The position numbers were made by a program, and so were the translations under genes. A model generated the notes under the pieces. The model had not been told where the DNA came from, ran no database searches, and worked only from the letters and a program-made list of their open reading frames with translations. A DNA stretch of 6,575 nucleotides from Nitrososphaerota archaeon. Its GTDB lineage: Archaea; Thermoproteota; Nitrososphaeria; Nitrososphaerales; UBA183. The DNA is taken from the NCBI GenBank assembly GCA_029785625.1, contig JAFLZI010000027.1, positions 1 through 6,575 of the forward strand, in the 5' to 3' direction. The number at the start of each line of letters is the position of its first letter. The stretch's first letter is position 1. This document shows positions 1 through 4,148 of the stretch, piece by piece.

Positions 1-159
1 CCTGCCAGCCTCTTCGTCGTCCTGGCGGTGATCCTAGCCGCGGGTGTGGGGGTCAACTTCTTCGTTTGGCGCGATTATCTAGGACGGAAGGAGATACTGG
101 GGGATAGCTCGAGCCCGAATGCAGGCAAAGTCGGGTTCTGTCAAGTAGGCGTCACCTGA
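1..159 (+). CDS. C-terminal end of a membrane protein, tail rewritten by an insertion
   Basis: Frame 1 is open from the window edge to a TGA at 157-159 (52 residues). It begins with a hydrophobic stretch of about 23 residues (PASLFVVLAVILAAGVGVNF...) that reads as one transmembrane helix, followed by a charged segment (RDYLGRKE) and a Ser/Gly-rich tail, as in a protein ending just inside the membrane. No family is recognisable from so short a piece. The mobile element appears to start at about 135, so the last residues (about FCQVGVT) would be encoded by element DNA. Joining the flanks across the 7-bp target repeat keeps the frame open for about nine more codons to a TGA at 1112-1114, just before the next gene. 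That the frame is coding is inferred from composition and hydrophobicity only. Confidence 0.5.
   Translation, partial: PASLFVVLAVILAAGVGVNFFVWRDYLGRKEILGDSSSPNAGKVGFCQVGVT
128..134. repeat. Candidate target site duplication, left copy
   Basis: AAGTCGG lies directly outside the proposed left end and recurs exactly at 1080-1086, directly outside the proposed right end. A 7-bp match could be chance, but its position at both borders of a unit defined independently by inverted repeats supports a duplication made on insertion. Confidence 0.55.
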
Positions 160-193
160 CCGTGGGGAAGTTCTCCGTCAAGTTTCGTCACCT
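140..193 (+). repeat. Left end: two inward-facing motif copies, 37 bp apart
   Basis: The outer copy at 140-157 is GTCAAGTAGGCGTCACCT and the inner copy at 177-193 is GTCAAGTTTCGTCACCT. They share GTCAAGT and CGTCACCT and start 37 bp apart. Both recur in reverse complement at the right end (1018-1071) with the same spacing. The 19 bp between the copies are not conserved between the two ends, which suggests two separate protein-binding sites on a fixed spacing rather than one long terminal repeat. Confidence 0.8.
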
Positions 194-211
194 AAGTTGT
201 GAGAAGCATAA

Positions 212-244
212 GCCCGCCCTCAATGGGACGATTGGAGGGCGGGC
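212..244. repeat. Strong GC-rich hairpin inside the left end
   Basis: The arm GCCCGCCCTCAAT (212-224) pairs with ATTGGAGGGCGGGC (231-244), with a single bulged G and a 6-nt loop (GGGACG). No T-run follows on either strand, so it does not look like an archaeal or intrinsic terminator. It may shield the element from outside transcription or be a structural part of the end. No copy is seen at the right end. Confidence 0.75.
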
Positions 245-357
245 AGACAGGCACCGACACCGCCTTTTCGAGGACGGTCGTCTCGCCAGAGAGGATTGAC
301 TGGTGTCGCTAGTCCTCTAGTATGCTTTTGTAGCAAGGTTCTGTTCTCTCTTTTCGA

Positions 358-680
358 GAAACTATTTCGCAAGCTGGGACTCCTCGTGAAGGTCGACTCC
401 TACGTACAGTGCGCTGCTCATGCCTCCGGACCTGGCTCGCTTCCCCATTAACCCACGTCAAAGGGTCAAGATGGAGAGACAGAACGGAGAATGGAGAGAC
501 CGAGAGGAGACGATGAGGGGCCTCAAGCGCGAGGACTCGCCAGTTCTGAAGGGGATGCAGATTCACCACAATTTCATACGCCCGCATATGGGCCTTCAAG
601 GGAGGACGCCAGCAGAGGCGGCGGGTATCAGGGTAGAAGGTGAGAACAAGTGGCTGACGATAATCCAGAACGCGAGCCTG
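358..680 (+). pseudogene. DDE transposase remnant (IS6/IS240-like), C-terminal part
   Basis: From about 462 one frame reads RVKMERQNGE..RDREE.MRGLK, then HHNFIRPHMGL.GRTPAEAAG and GENKWLTIIQNASL, ending at 680. This is the conserved C-terminal block of archaeal DDE transposases of the IS6/IS240 type. The Glu of KMER (474-476) should be the third catalytic acid. Upstream the similarity continues only by switching frame: QAGTP in one frame (from 358), V-K-V-D-S-Y in the next (386-403, a candidate second Asp), then the final frame, implying at least two frameshifts. The first catalytic Asp and the N-terminal DNA-binding part are not seen. A 108-codon open frame starts at an ATG at 420 and runs to 746, but after 680 it reads into the 3' end of the convergent passenger gene, so the native stop is gone. 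Degraded coding may reach back to about 296. Confidence 0.8.
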
Positions 681-683
681 AAG

Positions 684-968
684 TCAAGAACTGGCTTGAG
701 GGACGGCCTTGGTTCCCCAACTTCGGAGCATGACGACGCCAAGTAGTGCGAGAATCACTCCGATAACCGTTAGGCCGAGTCCGGAGTAATATTGCGTCTG
801 GTTGGTCAGACCGAGATTGTATAGGGTTGAGAAACTAGCGAACGAGAGTGGGCACGAGTTATACTGGTATTGGGAGCAAGTGTAGTATGCAGAACCGAAC
901 TCGAATAGCCCTAAGAGCAAGAGGGGAACACCGACAACAATCGGCACAAGTGCGGTCGTTTTGGGCAA
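684..968 (-). CDS. Small two-helix membrane protein, element passenger
   Basis: A 94-residue protein of unrecognised family. Residues about 7-29 and 62-81 are strongly hydrophobic and read as two transmembrane helices. Between them lies a polar, Tyr/Ser-rich loop of about 30 residues with two cysteines (C31, C39) and an N-glycosylation-type sequon (N56-Q-T), which suggests the loop is outside the cell. The tail after residue 82 is short and basic/polar. The start is a TTG at 966-968. An in-frame stop lies just upstream (972-974), and the TATA box at 992-1000 would start transcription within 1-2 nt of this codon, so a leaderless mRNA is likely. The gene lies wholly inside the mobile element, converges on the transposase remnant and is poorer in GC than its neighbours. 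That it is a passenger is inferred from the end repeats. Confidence 0.65.
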   Translation of the reverse strand: MPKTTALVPIVVGVPLLLLGLFEFGSAYYTCSQYQYNSCPLSFASFSTLYNLGLTNQTQYYSGLGLTVIGVILALLGVVMLRSWGTKAVPQASS

Positions 969-991
969 CTGCTATGAGTCGTGCGAAGTCT

Positions 992-1000
992 CTATTTAAG
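992..1000 (-). promoter_or_regulatory. TATA box for the passenger membrane protein gene
   Basis: The minus strand reads CTTAAATAG, centred 28 nt before the TTG start at 968, the usual distance from an archaeal TATA box to the transcription start. The same 11-mer (GCTTAAATAGA, minus strand) precedes the epimerase gene at 3671-3681. Confidence 0.7.
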
Positions 1001-1017
1001 CCCCAGACAGGGCCAAC

Positions 1018-1071
1018 AGGTGACGAAACTTGACAACCCTGATTCTGAACCCACGGTGACGACTACTTGAC
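1018..1071 (-). repeat. Right end: two motif copies mirroring the left end
   Basis: The inner copy at 1018-1034, AGGTGACGAAACTTGAC, is the exact 17-bp reverse complement of 177-193. The outer copy at 1055-1071, GGTGACGACTACTTGAC, matches the reverse complement of 140-156 at 16 of 17 positions. Spacing between outer and inner copies is 37 bp, as at the left end. Confidence 0.8.
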
Positions 1072-1079
1072 GCAGTACG

Positions 1080-1086
1080 AAGTCGG
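1080..1086. repeat. Candidate target site duplication, right copy
   Basis: AAGTCGG, identical to 128-134, lies directly outside the proposed right end and 4 bp upstream of the TATA box of the following gene. Confidence 0.55.
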
Positions 1087-1090
1087 TGGG

Positions 1091-1097
1091 TTTAAAT
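1091..1097 (+). promoter_or_regulatory. TATA box for the cNMP-binding gene
   Basis: TTTAAAT is centred 28 nt before the ATG at 1122, predicting a transcription start at about 1121 and a leaderless message. It lies 11 bp outside the right end of the mobile element, so everything further upstream of this promoter is now element sequence. Confidence 0.7.
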
Positions 1098-1121
1098 CGG
1101 CTCGGGGGGCCTGAAGTCGTG

Positions 1122-1547
1122 ATGGCCGGGGATTCCGAAGCGGTTTCTCTTATAGCCGGCGTGCCTTTCTTTCAGGACCTCAACGAGAAGACCCGCAAGG
1201 CGGTCGTCGAGGAAGGAAAGGAGACGTCGTACGCCTCCGGGGACGTCATCCTGGGAGAGAAGGGGCTGGGGGTGGGCTTCTATCTGGTCCTGGATGGGAA
1301 GGTGGAAGTGCGCAAGTCGGGGAAGGTCCTGGCGACCTTAAACAAGGGCGAGTTTTTCGGAGAGATGTCCGTCATAGACGGCCAGCCGAGGTCTGCCGAC
1401 GTGGTAGCCATCGCCCAGACGAGGTGCTGGGTCCTCCCCAGCTGGAGCTTCGCGGGCCTGATCAAGGCGCACCCGGAGGTAGCGATCCCTATGCTGAAGG
1501 AGCTCGTCAAGCGGCTGAGGACCGCCCAGAGTTCCCCCGCATCCTGA
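1122..1547 (+). CDS. Stand-alone cyclic-nucleotide-binding (CRP-type) domain protein
   Basis: A 141-residue protein made almost entirely of one cNMP-binding beta-barrel. Residues 9-35 form the N-terminal helix (LIAGVPFFQDL...) and 38-75 the first strands (SGDVILGEKG...FYLVLDGKVEV). Residues 79-93 are the phosphate-binding cassette (FGEMSVIDGQPRSAD), where E81 and R90 occupy the positions that contact ribose and cyclic phosphate in CRP and PKA regulatory subunits. Helices follow at 108-135. There is no C-terminal helix-turn-helix, kinase or channel domain, so it must act on a partner or be a ligand sensor. The start is the ATG at 1122. A GTG at 1086 in the same frame overlaps the TATA box and is unlikely. 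It probably forms an operon with the TIM-barrel gene 16 nt downstream. The ligand is unknown; family members also bind non-cAMP ligands. Confidence 0.85.
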   Translation: MAGDSEAVSLIAGVPFFQDLNEKTRKAVVEEGKETSYASGDVILGEKGLGVGFYLVLDGKVEVRKSGKVLATLNKGEFFGEMSVIDGQPRSADVVAIAQTRCWVLPSWSFAGLIKAHPEVAIPMLKELVKRLRTAQSSPAS

Positions 1548-1563
1548 CCCGTCGATATCCCCG

Positions 1564-2409
1564 GTGGGATGCGGACTGAAGATCGGGCTCAGCACTTGGA
1601 GCCTCCTGAGGCTGGACGTCTACTCCGCGGTCAAGGCGATAGGAGACGCCGGGTTCGAGTTTGTGGAGCTGTGGGGGGAGGTGCCGCACGCCTTCCCCGG
1701 GTGGGCAGACAAGAAGCGGCTGAAGGACGTCCTCTCCACGTACGGCATGACAGTCACGACGCACGCGCCCTTCACCGACCTGAACGTGGCGTCGCCGTTC
1801 CAACCTGTGAAGGGAGCGGTGGAGAGGGCGCTGGAGAACTACGTCGAGTTCAGCGCGTACCTCGGCGCATCCATGGTCACCTTCCACCCCGGGAGCGTCC
1901 ACAACGAGAAGCTCGTCCCCGAGTCGGCGGAGAGCTCCGCGTCCGCGCTGCGCAAGATGGTCAAGACGGCCAGGGGGAGGCTTACGGTCAACATTGAGAA
2001 CCAGGCGCAGGGGACCCCTCCGTACGAGTTCCCGCTGGCGAGCACCGGGGAGTCCCTTGAGCTCCTCCTTGCCGAGACCCCCGGCGCGAGATGCACCCTC
2101 GACGTCGGCCACGCCTACGCGAGCGGCCAGAACCCGCTGAAGGTGGCCATAAGGGTCGGGCGGAAGCTGGCCGAGGTGCATCTTAGCGACAACGACGGGA
2201 GGGCGGACGATCATCTGCTCCCCGGAGAGGGGACGGCGCCCCTGACCCCCCTCATGGAGAGGCTAGCGGGGACAGACGTCCTGGTCTGCCTGGAGCTGAA
2301 CCCTCACAGGTACTCGGGCGAAGCGGTACTCGCAGCCGCCGGCTCTTTTCGGGCCAAGCTGGGCCGTGGGGACCGAAGCAAGGAGAGGGAGCGACACGCT
2401 CCTCGGTAA
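1564..2409 (+). CDS. Sugar phosphate isomerase/epimerase-like (AP endonuclease 2 superfamily) TIM barrel
   Basis: A 281-residue protein of the xylose-isomerase-like TIM-barrel superfamily, which includes sugar isomerases/epimerases and endonuclease IV. It opens with the family signature IGLSTWSL (7-14). The metal ligands are all visible on the barrel strand ends: H67 (THAPF), H108 (FHPG), E145 (NIENQ), D180 and H183 (LDVGHA), H206 (VHLSDN), D215 and H217 (DDHLLPGEG) and E244 (LELNP). This is the nine-ligand pattern of trinuclear-zinc endonuclease IV, but the N-terminus and length between motifs look more like the sugar isomerase branch. The basic tail (about 265-281) may be disordered. The start is a GTG at 1564; no good Shine-Dalgarno is seen, and the gene lies 16 nt after the cNMP-binding gene, so cotranscription is likely. 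The substrate cannot be told from sequence. Confidence 0.85.
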   Translation: MGCGLKIGLSTWSLLRLDVYSAVKAIGDAGFEFVELWGEVPHAFPGWADKKRLKDVLSTYGMTVTTHAPFTDLNVASPFQPVKGAVERALENYVEFSAYLGASMVTFHPGSVHNEKLVPESAESSASALRKMVKTARGRLTVNIENQAQGTPPYEFPLASTGESLELLLAETPGARCTLDVGHAYASGQNPLKVAIRVGRKLAEVHLSDNDGRADDHLLPGEGTAPLTPLMERLAGTDVLVCLELNPHRYSGEAVLAAAGSFRAKLGRGDRSKERERHAPR

Positions 2410-2411
2410 CC

Positions 2412-2420
2412 TTTACATAG
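2412..2420 (+). promoter_or_regulatory. Candidate TATA box for rps10
   Basis: TTTACATAG is centred 30 nt before the ATG at 2446, giving a predicted start near 2443. It begins two bases after the stop of the upstream gene, so rps10 probably has its own promoter. The match to the archaeal consensus is weaker than for the other boxes here. Confidence 0.5.
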
Positions 2421-2433
2421 ACTTCCCGGTCGC

Positions 2434-2439
2434 GGGTGA
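2434..2439 (+). promoter_or_regulatory. Shine-Dalgarno-like site before rps10
   Basis: GGGTGA lies 6 nt before the ATG and fits the 3' end of archaeal 16S rRNA (GGTGA core). It would be usable only on messages starting upstream of it, such as read-through from the TIM-barrel gene. The local TATA box predicts a start downstream of it. Confidence 0.45.
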
Positions 2440-2445
2440 AAGAAA

Positions 2446-2757
2446 ATGCCCCAGTTCGCCAGGATCAAGCTCACCAGCACCAACCTCCCGGAGTTGGAGA
2501 AGGTGGCCAACGACATCAGGGAGATAGCCGACAAGACCGGGGTAAAGGTGAGGGGCCCGCAGCCGCTCCCTACGAAGAAGCTCAAGATCACCACCCGCAA
2601 GGCGCCCACCGGAGAGGGGAGTCACACGTTCGACCACTGGCAGCTGAGGGTCCATCGGAGGATACTCGACGTGCAGCCTGACGACAGGACCATGAGGCAG
2701 ATCACGAAGCTCAGGATACCGGAAGACGTGAAGGTCGAGCTTATCCTGACGTCCTAG
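2446..2757 (+). CDS. rps10: Small ribosomal subunit protein uS10
   Basis: A 103-residue protein of the usual archaeal length for S10, which sits in the head of the 30S subunit. Recognisable parts are the N-terminal strand ARIKLTSTN (5-13), the extended loop around GPQPLPTKKLKITTRKAP (36-53), where the basic tip reaches into the 16S rRNA, the archaeal-type block GSHTFDHWQLRVHRRILDV (58-76), and the C-terminal strand VKVELI (95-100). In many archaea rps10 follows the EF-1A gene; here it follows a sugar isomerase-like gene. Its TAG stop (2755-2757) overlaps the stop of the convergent epimerase gene by sharing the palindrome CTAG. Confidence 0.96.
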   Translation: MPQFARIKLTSTNLPELEKVANDIREIADKTGVKVRGPQPLPTKKLKITTRKAPTGEGSHTFDHWQLRVHRRILDVQPDDRTMRQITKLRIPEDVKVELILTS

Positions 2758-3647
2758 CTCTGGGATTTCACCCAGTCGATGGTCCGCTTCAGCCCCTGCT
2801 CCAGGGTGAGCTCAGGGGTGTACCCGAGTAGGCTCTGCGCCTTCCTTATGGTGGGATAGCTGATCTGAGGGTCATTCTCGAGTTCGCTCCTGGGCGGCAG
2901 GAGCTTGAGCTCCGACTTCGAGCCGGTAAGGCGCTTCACGGTCTCGGCCAGCTCCCTGATCGTGACCGGGCCTGTCCCCCCGAAGTTGAAGGCCTCCCCC
3001 ACCGCCCTGTCGTCGGTCAGGATGGAGAGGGCTAGCTTCGCGTAGTTGGCCGCGTGAGACGGCGACGTGGTGTCCCTCCCGCCGTTGTAGAGGGTGAGGG
3101 GCTCGTCCCTGAGGCACGCCCTGATGAACCGGATGGTCGCCCTGGTGGGCTGGTCGTGCTCTCCGAACAACAGCCAGCTCCTCGTGATCGAGACGGGGAG
3201 CTTCACGGACTTGTGGAAGGCCATGGCCATGTTCTCGCTCACCACCTTGGAGTAGTCGTAGGGGACACGGGGGTCGAAAGGAGACTCCTCGGAGACAGGG
3301 TTGGACTTCGGCGCCCCGAAGACGTTGGCCGACGACGCGACGATGACCCGCCTCACCCTTTTCTTCCTCGCGAGCTCGAGGACGTTGAGGGTCCCGAAGC
3401 AGTTGACTTCGAAGCAGAGCTTCGGGTCTTCTATGGTCTTTTTGATCTCCGTTATCGCCGCGAGGTGGATTATGGCGTCGAACTCCTGGGAGTTCAGGGT
3501 CCCGAAGACGAAGTCCCTGTCGAGCAGGTTTCCGGACAGATCCCACCCCGCGAGGTCGGTAAGGACCGTGGCGACCCCTTTCTCAGCGAAGTACCCCGCG
3601 AGGTTGCGCCCCACCATCCCGGAAGCGCCCGTTATCAGGACCTTCAT
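2754..3647 (-). CDS. NAD(P)-dependent nucleotide-sugar epimerase/dehydratase (extended SDR)
   Basis: A 297-residue extended short-chain dehydrogenase of the GalE/WcaG type, probably cytosolic and acting on a nucleotide sugar for surface glycans. The Rossmann motif GASGMVG (G7, G10, G13) is at the N-terminus and D31 ends strand 2, which favours NAD. HLAA (61-64) is the family's typical strand 4. The catalytic triad is complete: S106 in SSANVFG and Y130-x3-K134 in PYDYSK. The C-terminal part (about 160-297) is the variable substrate-binding region (NGG.DTTSPSHAANYA, EAFNFGGTGPVTIRELA). Length is near the usual 300-330. The ATG at 3647 lies 29 nt from the centre of a TATA box, so it is probably leaderless. 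The exact substrate is not readable; GalE, dTDP-glucose dehydratase-like and UDP-glucuronate epimerase-like roles are all possible. Confidence 0.9.
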   Translation of the reverse strand: MKVLITGASGMVGRNLAGYFAEKGVATVLTDLAGWDLSGNLLDRDFVFGTLNSQEFDAIIHLAAITEIKKTIEDPKLCFEVNCFGTLNVLELARKKRVRRVIVASSANVFGAPKSNPVSEESPFDPRVPYDYSKVVSENMAMAFHKSVKLPVSITRSWLLFGEHDQPTRATIRFIRACLRDEPLTLYNGGRDTTSPSHAANYAKLALSILTDDRAVGEAFNFGGTGPVTIRELAETVKRLTGSKSELKLLPPRSELENDPQISYPTIRKAQSLLGYTPELTLEQGLKRTIDWVKSQS

Positions 3648-3671
3648 TCGAGGCCCGGCCGCCCCCCGATT

Positions 3672-3680
3672 CTATTTAAG
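3672..3680 (-). promoter_or_regulatory. TATA box for the epimerase gene
   Basis: The minus strand reads CTTAAATAG, centred 29 nt before the ATG at 3647, in the 65-nt gap after the 130-aa gene. It gives the epimerase its own, apparently leaderless, transcript. Confidence 0.72.
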
Positions 3681-3712
3681 CGGGGTTCCGACCCTCGGCA
3701 CCGGGTCGCCCT

Positions 3713-4105
3713 TCATTGGGAGCCGGGGACTCGCGCTTTTGTCGAAAGCGCCGTGACGAGGTCCGGGTCCACCACCCCGTACCCCATCTCCTCCGTTCCG
3801 TCTGCCAGCGTCATGGGAAGCCTCGAGACGTAATAGGGGACCTCGAAGCCATCCGCCTCCCCCTCCCCGGCTTCGAACAGCTTGGACCAGACCCCGCCGG
3901 AAAGGCCGTAGCAGAAGACCGCGGTCACTTTGCGCTCTCCGAACCCTCCACCTCTCCCACCGGCGGCGAGGGAGCCCTCGCCGATCTTCAGTATGAAGAG
4001 CCTGTTGTCCCCCGAGGAGGGCCTCAGGTCCACGTCCTTCGCGGAGATTACGATCGCCCTCGATGCGCCGGCGAGGTGAGAGCCGATCTCTTCCAACGGG
4101 TCCAT
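3713..4105 (-). CDS. Unrecognised 130-residue protein
   Basis: I do not recognise this family. The protein is soluble in appearance: no signal peptide and no transmembrane segment. It shows an N-terminal helix-like stretch (MDPLEEIGSHLAGAS), a hydrophobic strand (AIVISAKDVDLRP, 17-29), another (NRLFILKIGEG, 34-44), a glycine-rich loop (43-56), then a strand VTAVFCYGL (60-68) and a C-terminal region with EVPYYVSRLPMTL (88-100). The alternation suggests an alpha/beta or all-beta fold. The ATG at 4105 is 30 nt from a TATA-like box, which supports it as a real gene. It follows the Nudix gene by 43 nt and precedes the epimerase by 65 nt on the same strand, but each neighbour gap has its own promoter signal, so a shared function is not implied. 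Function unknown. Confidence 0.7.
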   Translation of the reverse strand: MDPLEEIGSHLAGASRAIVISAKDVDLRPSSGDNRLFILKIGEGSLAAGGRGGGFGERKVTAVFCYGLSGGVWSKLFEAGEGEADGFEVPYYVSRLPMTLADGTEEMGYGVVDPDLVTALSTKARVPGSQ

Positions 4106-4131
4106 CTGCTGCGGGGCCGCGCGGAGCCTCG

Positions 4132-4138
4132 TAATAAG
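4132..4138 (-). promoter_or_regulatory. Candidate TATA box for the 130-residue protein gene
   Basis: The minus strand reads TAATA-like CTTATTA in the 43-nt gap after the Nudix gene, centred 30 nt before the ATG at 4105. The spacing matches the other leaderless promoters in the window; the sequence match is weaker. Confidence 0.5.
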
Positions 4139-4148
4139 ATGTCGAGGG

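Larger units (their letters stand above)
135..1079. mobile_element. Decayed IS6/IS240-like element with nested inverted ends and a passenger gene
   Basis: The boundaries come from mirror-image ends (140-193 and 1018-1071) and a flanking 7-bp direct repeat AAGTCGG (128-134 and 1080-1086). The left tip, GGTTCTGT at 134-141, resembles the GG..CTGT tips of IS6-family elements as I remember them. The right tip read inward (CGTACTGCGTCAAG) is a weaker match. Inside, in order, are a strong hairpin (212-244), sequence without a clear gene (245-357), a transposase C-terminal remnant (about 358-680, + strand) and a membrane protein gene on the - strand (684-968) with its own promoter. The passenger region is about 48% GC where counted, against about 70% in host genes, which fits foreign origin. 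No intact transposase remains, so the unit should be immobile unless a related transposase acts on its ends. IS6 elements usually make 8-bp duplications, so the family and exact ends are inferred. Confidence 0.72.

Noticed and set aside
212..244. Hairpin as a transcription terminator of the upstream membrane protein gene
   Set aside because: No T-run follows on either strand, and it lies inside the element, so it was not part of the original gene.
420..746. Intact 108-residue coding gene on the + strand
   Set aside because: Only residues up to about 87 match a transposase C-terminus. It lacks the rest of the enzyme and its tail is read-through into the convergent membrane protein gene, so it is a pseudogene fragment.
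848..1033. 61-residue open frame on the + strand
   Set aside because: It is antisense to the passenger gene, spans its promoter and an end repeat, and has no coding features.
1048..1092. AACCCAC/GTGGGTT inverted repeat as an operator of the cNMP gene
   Set aside because: One arm lies inside the mobile element and the other outside it, so the pairing was created by the insertion and is most likely chance.
1086..1121. Upstream GTG start for the cNMP-binding protein
   Set aside because: It would place the TATA box inside the coding sequence and adds 12 residues unlike the family; the ATG at 1122 has the right spacing.
1507..2214. 235-residue open frame on the - strand
   Set aside because: It lies opposite the TIM-barrel gene, whose motifs are complete; the product is low-complexity Arg/Leu/Val-rich.
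3054..3833. 259-residue open frame on the + strand
   Set aside because: It lies antisense to the well-supported epimerase and runs into the neighbouring gene; the product is Arg/Gly/Pro-rich, as expected of a shadow frame in high-GC DNA.
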